Source of the DNA: Diatrype stigma
Taxonomy: Eukaryota > Ascomycota > Sordariomycetes > Xylariales > Diatrypaceae
Length of the DNA: 64,000 nucleotides
Assembly (NCBI GenBank): GCA_022225965.2
Contig: JAKJXP020000104.1
Coordinates: 1 to 64,000, forward strand
Reading direction: 5' to 3'
Under the pieces are notes generated by a model. The model saw only the letters and a program-made list of their open reading frames with translations, was not told the DNA's origin and did not search any database. Made by a program: the position numbers and the translations under genes. How positions within the stretch are numbered: the stretch's first letter is position 1; every line of letters starts with the position of its first letter. This document shows positions 20,812 through 32,313 of the stretch, one piece after another.

Positions 20812-23465
20812 GGAACCTGGTTTTTATAGTTAGCACATATACCCACACTCCAGAACAAGCTCGGTGATGACCATGTAATGTACTGCAATGGTTATGGTGG
20901 TGGTACGTATGTTGTCTGGTCATCTGACCAGCCTTGGAGGATATGGACATGGTCGCTCTCTACCATCACCGAAAGGCAGCCTCTATTTATGTGGAAATAA
21001 GGGGTTGATTAAGGAAGAGGGTATAGGATATGCAGTGTTTCTCTTTCGGGATCAACCAGCAACCTGGAATGAATCAAATCGGAATTTGGTCGAACCACAC
21101 ATGTTGATCTTGCAGGTGCTACATCAAAGTGTGTGTCTTACTGATACTGAATCATACCGGCGTGGTGATTCAAGGGCAAGTCAGGTAAGAGCGCATTGGC
21201 TCACAGCCCTCCAACGTTCCATGTTGGAAGGCTCGTACCACCCAGTTGACGGATCGTAGTGCAAAGACCTCGCTCACTTGACGAAAAGTCTGGTCATGAT
21301 TGGGCAAGAGCGGCTGTTATCTATGGTTTTCCACAAGACTTCGAGCTTGCAGCAAACAACATTGAAGTGGAAGGTTGCACCTCCTTGGTAGTTACTTCCG
21401 GGTAGGCGACGTATAACCACCGGCAACAACAAGGGAGAAGCAAGAGGCAAGAGGAAGGAACAAGCAGAAAGGTTTGAGACACTCAAGAAGACTGCAACAC
21501 ACGTACCCTTTCGGGAAGGAGGCTTCCGAGGCATTTTGAATATGTTTTAAGTTTCAGGGGTAAAATGAAAAGCCGTAGAATCGAAATCGAGTATATTGAT
21601 AATGTATAAGGCGCTCTTCGATAGGGCGAGCGTGGTGTAGTTCTGCCAACGGAGTGCAAAGATATATCCAAAAGATGATGTCAGATATAAAGATTGGTCG
21701 GAGTACAACCTGGAGGGGTGATAAGATATGATAAGAGGATAGATAAATATATCGAAAGAGCAAGAAAAGACTAGGTACACTGAGCGAATTTTTACAATCC
21801 TCTGGCTGACTACCAAGTAGGCACGACGTTAATGCAGGCTTACTACTTCGCAGCTAGGTAAGTATGTAGCTCAGCTCGGGTTCAGATAAATCCTCAAGGT
21901 TAAGGTTGATTTGATTCACTTGCGGCAGAGAGGCTATCGAGGTTAATAAAGGACGGACGAAGCCGAGACGAGGGAAGAGTCCTCCTGGCGCTAGACTAGC
22001 GGAAGTTCGGTGTGCGTTCAAGAGGGGCAATACCAAGTACTTAACGTAATGTCTATACGTGAGATGACATGGAGATAGCAGCTAACTGCTTGCTCACACA
22101 GGGGCAGAAACTGGGGCAATTACATATGTGATCATGTATTCGTGTAGTTAATAATAAGGTACTCCCCTAGACTGGGTGCGTAGACTGGGTGAGTACGTGC
22201 CCCATCAGCCAGTCAGCCCATCCAACGAGCCAGTCTACGATGAGGGATCACATGGTGGGAGCTCCATATCCGTCAAGGGCCCTAATCACATAGGCTTAGA
22301 AATATCTAGCATTTCTGTCGATAGGTACAAGCTGGTGATGGTCGGAATTAAGGTCTGCCTGCCTATACATATGTAGATATGCATGGAAGGGTGTGATAAG
22401 AACCCCAGACTGCCCAGAACCCCCCCTTGACTTGATATCGATGTGATCAGAATCGAAGACCATAGAACGCATGCATGAGGTTGTGTTGATACCTCCTACA
22501 TGCCATGTATGCAGCCTCAGAAACCCAGCAAAACACTCAAAGCTTTCGTTCCAACTGCCCCTCGTCACTTGGAGCTACCTTGATTGGATAGGATGTATCC
22601 GTGGCTGCCGTGACCCCTGGACTGCAGCAACATTTGTGCAAGTCCAGATCACTCTGTGTGGCTTACCGCTGGTCTAAAATATCTCAACACCAAAGGTCTT
22701 ATCCTAGTAATGTTGTAACCATGATGGGTGGCTACCTGGATAGATGGTCAAAGTAGTATTTTGAAGTCGTAGGTACCATGTTGTTGAGAATAGGAGCCCC
22801 CAGCCCGGACAATATCCCCAACTTTCCATAGTAAGGTTGTAGGCAAGTACCTACCTAGGTAGGTATGCTGTGGGTGTCAGCTGCATAGCCCGTCAGCTAG
22901 GAAAACCTGGAGGTTTAGCCTGAGGGGCAGAGGGGAAAGGAGAGGGGAGAGGGGAGAGGGGTAGGAGTGCCACCAAGTCCCACGACGAGTTTAGCGTCCC
23001 ATGTCGCACCAAGAAAGTACCTCGATACTTCTGCTAGACATCTAGAATGCTGCTGGAGTGATTCCAAGGTTAAGTGATGTCGATGGGGTGTATGTCGTAC
23101 CTACACCAAGCCCCACTTGCCCATGTCGGGGCTTGATCTTCTGCAAGAGGTGACGCGTTAGATAAGCAGCACCTGGGCATGAATGTACTATCGGATTAAG
23201 ATGACACCGCGATTCCGTGCTTCCCCAAACAGCAACGTAAGCGTTTCCAATTGAAGCTCCAGTTTGGTTAGAGCGCGGAAGTGAGCTAGCTGTCTACAAG
23301 AGCCCTGGAGCCAAAGTACACCAAAGCACACGCCAAGAAGAGAACATCGTTACGTCTTGAAGGGCCATTCCTCGCCCATATCTACTCCCTTTGTTTTTCC
23401 GTTAAGGTTCTAGCATACTGTAGGAGCCGCTCTAGTTTCATGAGCGCTCCGGTCGATCATTCATC
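20812..23465. other. long divergent upstream region between hexokinase and OST1
   Basis: 2.65 kb without a supportable gene. A minus-strand frame starting at 21534 (MPRKPPSRKG..., 86 codons) has a good ATG context (TTCAAAATG) but a hydrophobic, unfamiliar continuation; it may lie in the hexokinase 5' leader. The region includes a palindromic CTACCTAGGTAG element at 22852-22863 and a purine-rich tract (separate entry). The sequence just before 23466 is the OST1 promoter. Confidence 0.4.
22927..22965. repeat. purine tract with GGGGAGA repeats
   Basis: The plus strand is almost pure G/A, with two tandem copies of a GAGGGGA-type unit inside. It lies about 500 bp upstream of OST1 and could form a triplex or serve as a (GA)n-type promoter element (inference). 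Confidence 0.65.
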
Positions 23466-25064
23466 ATGAAGTTCAGTGCGGTAGCCGCTGCCTGCCTTTC
23501 TCTACTTTCGCATGTTGCTGTCGCCGACACCAGCGCCGACGCCAATGCCGATGCGCCTGGAAAGTCTAGAGTCGCAGTTCCATCCACCTTCCAACCTCCC
23601 CAAGTCTTTCAGAATGAGAACCTGGTACATGTCATATCATTGGAGAAGAACTATGCGAAGGAGTTCATAAATGTCGTTATCAAGAACACGTCGCCTGAAC
23701 CCCAAGATGAATATTACGTGCCTTTCACTGGCAGCCAGGTGGAAAAGCTGGGCGGCTTTGAGGTAAAGGACAAGAAAGACGAATCGCTTTCCGGCTTCAC
23801 CATCGAGGCCGTCGAATTCGACAGCTATAGGTATGGATACAGTGTTGGCATACCCAGCTGCCCCTTGTACTAACGGCTGCTATAGTGAGGTGCAGTACTA
23901 CCGGATCCGACTGCCAGCCCCCCTTCCCTCGGAGTCTAAGCAGACCATATCTATCTCCTTCTACCACCTGAACGGGTTTGCGCCCCTCCCGGCTGCTATT
24001 GAACAATCAGAGAAGCAGTACCTGGTCTACACATTTTCAGCTTATGCGCCTTCGGTCTACCCTACACTGAAGCAGAAGACCGAGGTCAAGCTTCCCTCGA
24101 CAGACATTCCCGAGTACACGAAGCTTCCTGGTTCTGGGAAAGTGGAGGAGTTCCCTCAGCGACAGGGTACGAAATTGACGTACGGACCATTCCTCGACAT
24201 TCCAGCTGGCGCTGTGGAGCCTGCTAGGGTGCGATATGAGTTTACCAAGCCTATTACCTATGTCTCCCAGCTCGAACGCGATGTCGAGGTCAGCCATTGG
24301 GGTGGTAATATTGCCTTTGAGGATCGGTATACCCTGCACAACTATGCCGCAAACCTGTCGACTCAGTTCAACCGGGTCGAGTGGGCCCGGGCTCAGTTCT
24401 ACAAACCCGAGACCACGGCACTGAAGGAGCTCCGATTCCCATTGCAAGTTGGCAGCAAGGATGCGTACTTTACGGATGTTATTGGCAACGTTTCAACATC
24501 GCGCTTCCGATCCAACAGGAAGGAGGCCTTGCTGGAAATCAAGCCTCGTTACCCTGTCTTTGGTGGCTGGAACTACCCATTCACGATCGGCTGGAATGCC
24601 AACGCCCGGCGTTTTCTGAAGAAGGTCACTGGGGACACATTTGTTCTCAACGTGCCTTTCTTGGAGGGCCCTAAGCAACCCGAAGGTATTCAATACGGAC
24701 AGGCGCAGATCCGTGTCCTCCTGCCTGAAGGTGCCGAGTGAGTACAATTGTTCCTCTTGGATATTGAATCTCCGCTAACACCAATAGGAACGTCAAATTC
24801 CACACGTCGATCCCCGCGTCCTCTATCACGGGTTACACCATTGACCACCAGAAGACCTACCTTGACACGATTGGCCGCACGGTTCTCACCATTAAGGTGA
24901 GGAACCTGGTAGACGAGTTCCAGAACCGCAACTTGATCGTTTCTTACGATTACTCTTTCATTGCGAGCTTGAGGAAACCCGCCGTTATCTTCTCCAGCAT
25001 GCTATCGGTGTTCGTGACAATATGGGCCCTTTCGAAGGTCAACGTGAAGATTTCTACAAAATAA
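23466..25064 (+). CDS. OST1: oligosaccharyltransferase subunit 1 (ribophorin I)
   Basis: OST1 is part of the ER oligosaccharyltransferase, which transfers the dolichol-linked glycan to Asn in nascent proteins. Exons are 23466-23830, 23886-24737 and 24788-25064, giving 497 residues. Introns are GTATGG...CTATAG and GTGAGT...CAATAG, in phase (EFDSY-SEVQYYRIRLP; LPEGAE-NVKFHTS). The protein has a cleavable signal peptide (MKFSAVAAACLSLLSHVAVA, residues 1-20), a long lumenal part with family blocks such as VEVSHWGGNIAFEDRY, YPVFGGWNYPFTIGWN and GYTIDHQKTYLDTIGRTV, and one C-terminal membrane helix (VIFSSMLSVFVTIWALSKV) with a short basic cytosolic tail. Length and order match Ost1 of other fungi. 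The stop codon overlaps an AATAAA. Confidence 0.95.
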
Positions 25065-26934
25065 AGAGAGCAAGAGGGTATGGGGGTATGAACTTGGGCT
25101 ATTTTGCCTATGTATTATGTATATTTGCAAGGAGGTATTGAAATAGCCTTCGTTGAGGAGCTAGGCGCTATACGGCCTCGTGGCATATGGCTAGAGAAAT
25201 GAAATGTTAACGATATTACATTTGTCCATGGCTTATTGTGAGCTGTTGATGAAAGCTGTCCATGGAAGGACAGTATATCAGAATTTAGCATGTGATCCCT
25301 GATATTCATGCGTCTTGTAGGGAGTCATTGACTTAGGTAAGATAGTGGTATACTACCTAGCAGCCTAGGTAGCTTGATGTCGGCGCTCTAGGCCTTGGCA
25401 AAATGCTGCCGATCCATAACGATGCACCTTGCGTATAGTCAAAAGTTTCTCTTCGCAACGAAGGTCTCCAAGGCGGCGGTTCAGCCAAGACATCACCATG
25501 CAGGTTCCAAAGTTTCGGGACGCCCTGCTAGCTTCAAGGTTGCATGTCGGGACTCCTTCAGCGGCCGGGCATCGTCCGGGATGGAGGATGGGAGCGCACA
25601 CCCTTGCTGCAGCTTGACGTCGACTTTGGCGTCATAGGCTTATTCTCCTTACAGTAGATAGGGCATATAGGGTTCTACATGGATAAAACCTACTAGGTAG
25701 ATATATAAAGCACTGTAAGAGAGCAATGCGCCTTTACTACAAGCCATGCGTATGATGGTTATCCATGGATGTCCAATACAACTGTGCGGCTGCAAAAGCT
25801 ACATATACATGGTAACCTAGGAGTTCATAGGTGCACAAGAATAGCAGGCTTAGAGGAACCTAGAGGAGGGTGTTATACGAAGCCATTCTTCCGTTCACAT
25901 ACGTAACCATCTACGTAAGGCTGCCTACCTGAGAACCCATGTGGCTTAATTAACTCCGTGTTCTACCTAGTCTACCGTCTGTAACGCCACAGCATGGCCC
26001 AAGATACGAAGCCAAAAGAGAAGAGCTGGAATCGTCGTGGTTCCGAGGCTCTTGGAGATATGAATAAGCCATTGCTCTTTGTTGTCCCCGACATCATTTC
26101 GATTAAACGATTCGAGGCAAAGTCGCGACATCTGTAACGATATCTGTAAGTAGTAGTCCTAGATAGCCTATAATCTGGCGAAGAGGGTCCGGCAGGAAGG
26201 GTGTGGATCTCGTTGGTGGCCGTGATGGTGGGGTAAGATCGAGACGCTTGTCGCCTACACTGTCATCATACCCTATCACGCCTGGTTCGTATCTCCCATC
26301 TGACGATCCGGATCTGTCCTATCCTGCGTCCCCGTTCGGGGCAGCAAGACACCCCCGGGCGGTATCGTACGTAATATCTGTCTTATACGAGGGCGAAGTC
26401 TGCTTGAAGCTTGCTTCTGATTTTCCCTGCCTTGGGGGATCTAGAATGGCCATGGAACGCAGGGATACTGCCGCTTGCATGAGGTGGGCTGGTGGGGTGG
26501 GTGGGTGGCCTTCCGATGATGCGAGCAAGGAAGAACGAGGAAGCTCGAGGATACTAACTGAAGATCACGTTTGACTTCGGCTGCTGACCTGCTCCTCCGC
26601 CGCAGCAGCGTGGCTGTGGTGATTGATAACTGACCAAATCAAAGATTATATATAAATACTGTCTTCGCCCGACTATTGCTCCTCTTCTAGCACTACTTTT
26701 GTTGCCTTACTTGCTTCATGTTACGTTGGTATTGAACCACTATTGAACGATCTCTCTTACAAACCAAATCCCCCCTCATACCCTATCAGTCTCGCCCGAT
26801 TTTGATTTCTCAAGACCTCCTCCGTATAATCAGCCACACACTAGTGACTTCAATACAATAGTTACGTCAGTCTGAGATTAAGAAAGAAGAAAAAAAAAAA
26901 ATCATATATATATATATCCCGCCCATTCCACAAG
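25065..26934. other. spacer and promoter of the small His-rich gene
   Basis: No supportable gene. CCTAGG palindromes occur at 25364-25369 and 25816-25821. A 123-codon frame at 26203-26574 has no recognisable features. From about 26640 the plus strand looks like a promoter and pyrimidine-rich leader. Confidence 0.4.
26646..26656 (+). promoter_or_regulatory. TATA-like element upstream of the His-rich gene
   Basis: A TATATATAAAT run about 280 bp before the ATG at 26935, followed by CT-rich sequence that resembles a fungal transcription start and leader. Position and composition are the only evidence. Confidence 0.4.
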
Positions 26935-27159
26935 ATGTGTTTCGGCGTCGGGGAGCCTAAGCGCCAGTACTATTACCACGAGGAATACATCCCCGTGCGG
27001 CAGCACCATGGTGGCCATTCCCACCACCACCATCACCACCGCGCCTCCGTACCGCGGACCGCGTATTACGCCAGCAGCCCGCGGGTGAGCACGAGCAGCT
27101 ATCGCCGGAGCGGCCCCATCGTGTATGCGGAACGGACGAGCCATACAAGCTACCGGTAA
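26935..27159 (+). CDS. small His-rich hypothetical protein
   Basis: Single-exon frame of 74 residues starting MCFGVGEPKRQYYYHEEYIP. It holds a cluster of nine His in ten residues near positions 28-37 (HSHHHHHH), Tyr-rich patches and a basic Ser/Arg/Tyr C-terminus. I recognise the general look (MCFG start, Tyr/Glu patch, His run, Ser/Tyr tail) from uncharacterised small proteins of filamentous fungi, but no function is known to me. The His run could bind metal (inference). A long AT-rich leader with a poly-A/TA stretch (26886-26917) ends just before the ATG. No signal peptide. Confidence 0.6.
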   Translation: MCFGVGEPKRQYYYHEEYIPVRQHHGGHSHHHHHHRASVPRTAYYASSPRVSTSSYRRSGPIVYAERTSHTSYR

Positions 27160-28451
27160 ACGAGGCGAGGCATATGGTATGATACATTGCCACTTCAACC
27201 AGCAGCCAGCAAGCAACCAGCACGCTTTTAATGGCCTTTTCTTTTCATCATCACGAAATAATGGCATGTCCAAATTCTGTTCAGGATGGATCACTTCGGT
27301 TCGATCACTTGGAGCCGGATGGAAAATAAGGGCACCTTCACAATACTGCGATTTAATCACAACCAACCTACCTACCTTGCCTAGGTATTTCATTTCTCGC
27401 TTACGACCTTACGATCTTACACGGTGGCGGCGGTGGCGGTGGCAGTCGGCGTTTTCTCACGATTCTTAATGTCCTTATCGCACACAAATCAAGCAATTCT
27501 CTTCGTCCCTTTTGAAGAGGATGGGTTACACATCGTCATAGGGGATCTCGTCGTGGTTGGCTTTTCTAAACAGTGAAGAGTTCAGACGAACCGGCGATCC
27601 AGCCTTGAACAGGGAAGACCGGGGGGCCTATAATTCGTCGGCGGCGCACCGACTAGGCGGGCTAGCGGGGTGAAAGGCCGGATCTAGACTCTATCTACCG
27701 AGTGACGTAGCACATCTAGTGTCGTCATCCCGCTACTGAAACCATTGTCTTGAAGGGAGATTGTCTTGGTCGCTTTTAGAGGGAGACTGGAGGGGAAACG
27801 TAGGAGGTGCTAGACTGCTAGTATTACCAGTCTACCACCCGACGTGTCTCTTGTTCCTAAACAGCGCTGCGGTCTTTGTTGAGCCCAATCCGAGTACAGA
27901 AAGGCTGGAATCTGACGTGCTCCCCTTTATGTTTGGTGACTCGTGGAATCCAGATCAATTAGATAATAAAACACGATCGATCTACATAAGCCTCAACTAA
28001 TATCTAATCTTGAATAAGTTCCCTAGCTGCCTAGGTAGATTATATTCCACGTATATGCACGCGTAACATCATATCGTCTGTGGCATATACACCGTCAAAT
28101 TGACCATCAAAGTTGAACATATCACAGTTGTCTTCCAGAATCGACATCAGGTACATAGTCTATCGGAGGTAGGTGCATCTACTTATCCAGCTGTGGCAGT
28201 CATCACCAGCAGGAGCAGCAGGAGAATTCGGGGTGTTAGGACTTCCCTTCCTGTGACTGCTCTAGTAAAGAGGGCGCAACCCCTCCTTCCCGGTCCTTAC
28301 ACGTAAAGCAGGCAGGCTAGGAGAGACGAGAAGCCGCTACGGAAGCATAGGCGCAACTGACAGACTACCTACCTATAGCAATTATAACACCAAATATAAA
28401 CAAACCGGCAAACCTGGAACCCCAGCCTCAAACCGTATGATGTAGGTCAAA
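27160..28451. other. spacer
   Basis: No supportable gene. It contains two CCTAGGTA elements (27380, 28030) and short unrelated open frames. The end is the PIL1/LSP1-like promoter. A short run of GGC/GGT repeats lies at 27423-27442. Confidence 0.4.
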
Positions 28452-29771
28452 ATGCATATCTTCCAGCAGAGTTCGAAAGGGGTGGCGGAGTTGGAGAATT
28501 CGACGCCTCAACCTCGAAGGAGACGAAGCTTGTTCTTCTCGTCCGAATCCACAACGTACCTGTAGTTCCCAGACCTACACCACCCAACCACCCTCCCTTG
28601 CCCTTGTCCTTCTCGCGCTCGGGTCGAGCACTGGCTAACATCTGGCGATTTGCTTCTTCACTTGTAGGAACCGAGCGCTGTCGATACGCTCTAATAAGGG
28701 GGGCAGCAGTAGTACGGCCGGTGGGGGCTCGAGCGCAGGCGGGGGCACCAGCGGCGGGGGACATGGGGGAGGCCGGAAGGGGTTCTCGTTCGCGTCGCTG
28801 CGGGGGTCGATCCAGCCGGAGCTGTCGCGGCGGCTGTACCGGCTGATCAAGTCGACGAACACGCTGGTGACGGCGCACGAGGCGGCGGGGCGGGAGCGGG
28901 TGGCGATCGCGACGCAGCTGTCGGAGTGGGGGGAGCAGACGCGCGACGAGGCCGTCTCGGACGTGAGCGACAAGGTCGGCGTCATCCTCAGCGAGATCGG
29001 CGAGCAGGAGGACAGCTACGCCCACGGCCTCGACGAGGCCCGCGAGCGCCTCAAGGCCATCCGCAACACCGAGCGCAGCGTCCAGCCCAGCCGCGACGGC
29101 CGCGACCGCATCGCCGACGAGATCCAGCGCCTCAAGCTGCGCGAGCCCCAGAGCCCCCGCCTCGTCGTCCTCGAGCAGGAGCTCGTCCGCGCCGAGGCCG
29201 AGAACCTCGTCGCCGAGGCCCAGCTGACCAACATCGTACGCATTCTATGATCTTCCCTTCCTCCATCCTCTTATCCTCTGCCTTCTGTTCTTTCCCTCTG
29301 TTGCTCTCCGCTCCACCGCATACTATGGCAATGTTAGGTATGCTTCCTCAACTCACTTTTTGATCCCGCTGCTAGACCCGGAAGAAATTGAAGGAGGCGT
29401 ACGAGGTCGAGTTCGCGGCCACCATAGAACGCGCGGAGAAGCAGGTTCTCCTAGCCAAGCACGGACGGCGCCTGCTTGCCCTCCTCGACGACGAGCCCGT
29501 CACGCCCGGCGACGCCCGTCGCACCTACACCCATGCCGCGCAGGGCAGGCAGATTCTCAACGATGCGGAGGACGACCTTAAGAGCTGGGTCTTGCAGCTC
29601 GATGAGACTACGGTCCCAACGGGCGCTGAGGACGACTCCGGAGAGCTAAGCACGGCTACAGCCGCCGCCCCTTCTGGCCCGCACTCGCACTCGCACTCGC
29701 ACGCAGATGACAGCAGACGCCGAGAGAAGAGTGCGGAGGGCAGCACGGCGGCAGTTTCGGGTCCGTCGTAG
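28452..29771 (+). CDS. eisosome core component, PIL1/LSP1 family
   Basis: PIL1/LSP1 proteins are BAR-domain proteins that build eisosomes, the furrows under the fungal plasma membrane, and bind PI(4,5)P2. Exons are 28452-28555, 28668-29235 and 29376-29771, giving 355 residues. The first intron (GTACCT...GCTAACA...TTGTAG) and the second (GTACGC...GCTAG) keep phase. Family blocks are NRALSIRS near the N-terminus, IQPELSRRLYRLIKS, ATQLSEWGEQTRDEAVSDVSD, ASVQPSR-like RSVQPSRDGRD, SPRLVVLEQELVRAEAENLVAEAQL and LLDDEPVTPGDARRTY. The product differs from typical PIL1 by a 35-residue N-terminal extension (MHIFQQSSKG...; exon 1 rests only on phase and splice signals), a Gly/Ser-rich insert near 45-70 and a short tail with an HSHSHSH run. 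It is probably a divergent second paralogue rather than the main PIL1. Confidence 0.85.
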
Positions 29772-30423
29772 GAGACATATGATGCGGAGTTGGCAAAGGA
29801 ATGCTCATCGGGGACTTTCGAGGTTCATGGGAAACATAGGGGGTGAAGCAAACGATGATTCTATCAGTTAGCTCAACTAGCCCATTGGGGATGATAGGTC
29901 GGCGGAACTTTGTCTCCTTTTATTGATTCTACGACGGCTGGTAGCTTTGGGGGTTCCGGGGGGCAGGGTGTTCTTTCGAAAGGCGTGTCATTCCATTCCA
30001 AGTGACTTATATGAATGAGTTGAAGGTCTATCATAAGTTTGTATTTGTATTATCACGCTTATCAAATCAAAGAGAGCCTCATCGAAGAGTCTCCTCAAAT
30101 ATCCCTCTTGCCTCTATGCCTGCTTATCCCATATTTCATGATACATGAGTACCTAGGTAGAAACGAGCCGGCGAGGTTCGCGATTTGTTGAAATAGATAG
30201 GTACGTGTGTATGTAGTGAGTACCTATACATATATGTATACATATATGTATTGCCTGTATGTATATGTATACCCTTGGCATCCTCGGCCGGAAACCCCCC
30301 GCCAGCCCCGGCCCAGCCCCGCATCAGTGGAGTTGACATGAGCTTAGCTTCTAAATCCCAGCCAGAGCTCTGGAACTTCACGACGTCGAGTGAATCGTCA
30401 AATCCGATCAGACAGCGGGCAAT
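29772..30423. other. spacer with TA/GTATA-rich repeat
   Basis: No gene is seen. At 30223-30272 the DNA is a near-palindromic array of TATACATATATGTA-type units, which could form a cruciform or simply be microsatellite DNA. A CCTAGGTA element is at 30152. Confidence 0.5.
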
Positions 30424-32123
30424 ATGGATATCCTCGTCTGGAGCGGCAGACTCTCGAGGAGGCCCCCATCAACACTTTGCAGGAGCTGCAGTCGCCGTCT
30501 AAGGCCCCAATTGGTCAGACAATCTACTCGATCGTATGCGAGCGCGGCGCAACCAGATATTTACGATGTGGTCTGCGTGGGAGGCGGGCCGGCCGGTCTG
30601 AGTCTTCTGACAGCTCTGAGTGAGTTTCCAACTTCTCCATTTCTCGGCCCACCCTTTCCTCCAAAGGGAAACCTCCCAGCCTCCAAAGAGGAACCATGAT
30701 ATTATGTGTTGGATCTAATGCCGGATTCAAACTACCAGGGTCCAATCCCCTCACGGCCGGCCTACGGGTAGCTCTCGTCGAAGCACAAGATCTGCAGAAG
30801 CTCCGTTCCTGGAAGCTGCCCCCCGATCGGTACTCGAACCGCTGCAGCTCGCTGACACCGGCGTCCGCCGCATTCCTCGACACTATCGGCGCATGGCGCC
30901 ACGTGCAGCACGACCGTGTCCAGCCATACCACGAGATGCAGGTTTGGGACGGCGTCTCGGGCGCGCGGATCGAATTCGACTGGGCGGGAGAGCATGGACG
31001 GGGCGGAGTGGCAGAGGGGGTGGAAGAGGAAGGAAAGACGATCGCGTACATGATCGAGAATCTAAATCTCACCTCTGGCCTGCTTCAACGCATCGACGAG
31101 CTGGGCAGCACGACGATATTCGACGGCGCCAAGGTCGAGACCATCTCGCTGGGGGAAGACACCGGGGAGCTGGACCTGCGCGAGTGGCCGATCGTGCACC
31201 TGGCCGGCGGCCAACAGCTAGCCGCGCGCCTGCTCGTCGGCGCCGACGGGGCAAACAGCCCGGTACGAACGTTCGCCGAGATACCAAGCCGCGGCTGGGA
31301 TTACGAGCGGCACGGCGTTGTCGCGACCTTGGAGCTTGAAGGCGAAGGCGAAGGCGGCGGCGATATCGGCAGCTGGGCTCCAGGGGATACCCTCATGACA
31401 ACCAAAGTCGCCTACCAGCGTTTCCTCCCCACGGGCCCAATTGCCCTGCTACCGCTCCCCGGAAACCGCGCGACCCTCGTCTGGTCCACGACGCCGGACA
31501 ACGCGGCGCTGCTGAAGCGGCTGTCCACGCCGGACTTCCTCGCGCTCGTCAACGCCGCCTTCCGCCTCGACCCCGTCGACCTGCGGTACATGCACACCAT
31601 CCCATCCGGACAATCGGACGAGCTCGCGTGGCGGCTGCCCAACACGCCCGATGCCATCCCCACCGGGGGGCGCGCGCGCGCGCTCCCCCGCTGGGTTATT
31701 GGCGTGCAGGAAGGTACGACGGCTTCGTTCCCGCTGCGCATGCGGCACGCCGACACGTACGTCGGCGAGCGGGTGGCGCTGGTTGGGGACGCGGCGCACA
31801 CGATCCACCCGCTGGCGGGCCAGGGCCTAAATCAGGGACAGGGGGACGCGGCGAGCCTGGCGCGGGTCGTGGCGTCGGCCGCCTCGCACGGCCAGGACAT
31901 TGGCGCCCGCATGGCCCTCGAGCCCTACGCCGCCGAGCGCTACGCCGAGAACCACCTGCTGCTCGGCGTCGTGGACAAGCTGCACAAGCTGTACTCGGTC
32001 GAGAGCGGGCCGCTCGTCCCGCTGCGGTCGCTGGGGCTCAGCGCCGTCAATGCCCTGGGGCCTGTCAAGCGCTTCTTCATGGAGCGTGCGGCGGCGAACG
32101 GTGGCGGCGGGAAGCTGTTTTGA
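30424..32123 (+). CDS. COQ6: ubiquinone biosynthesis monooxygenase COQ6
   Basis: COQ6 is the FAD-dependent hydroxylase for C5 of the ubiquinone ring, peripheral on the matrix side of the inner membrane. Exons are 30424-30619 and 30739-32123, giving 526 residues. The intron (GTGAGT...ACTACCAG) joins LLTAL to RSNPLTAGLRVALVEAQ in phase. An Arg/Ser-rich presequence (RRLRPQLVRQSTRSYASA) precedes the FAD dinucleotide loop DVVCVGGGPAG (about 48-58). Later landmarks are RLLVGADGANSPVR (the DG motif) and RVALVGDAAHTIHPLAGQGLNQG (about 410-432), which contacts FAD ribityl/phosphate. The ending LGPVKRFFMERAA is typical of Coq6. Its 3' end faces the P450 gene. Confidence 0.94.
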
Positions 32124-32313
32124 GAGAATTCGGGTGGGTGGAGGAAGCCTGTATAGATAGCCAACCAATGGCAAATCGCTCCCCTGTACAATACCTGTCA
32201 AGATACTGTGTGTATCTATTTTTACTTGATCCATTATTAGGACATGTTACTCTCAGGCAAATTGGCCTTGGTGGGTTACTATTTATCTAAATACAAGGCT
32301 CATGCGACTCTTA

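Noticed and set aside
30223..30272. Possible cruciform or transposon end in the TATACATATATGTATA array
   Set aside because: It looks like simple-sequence DNA. No paired terminal repeats or target-site duplications were found.
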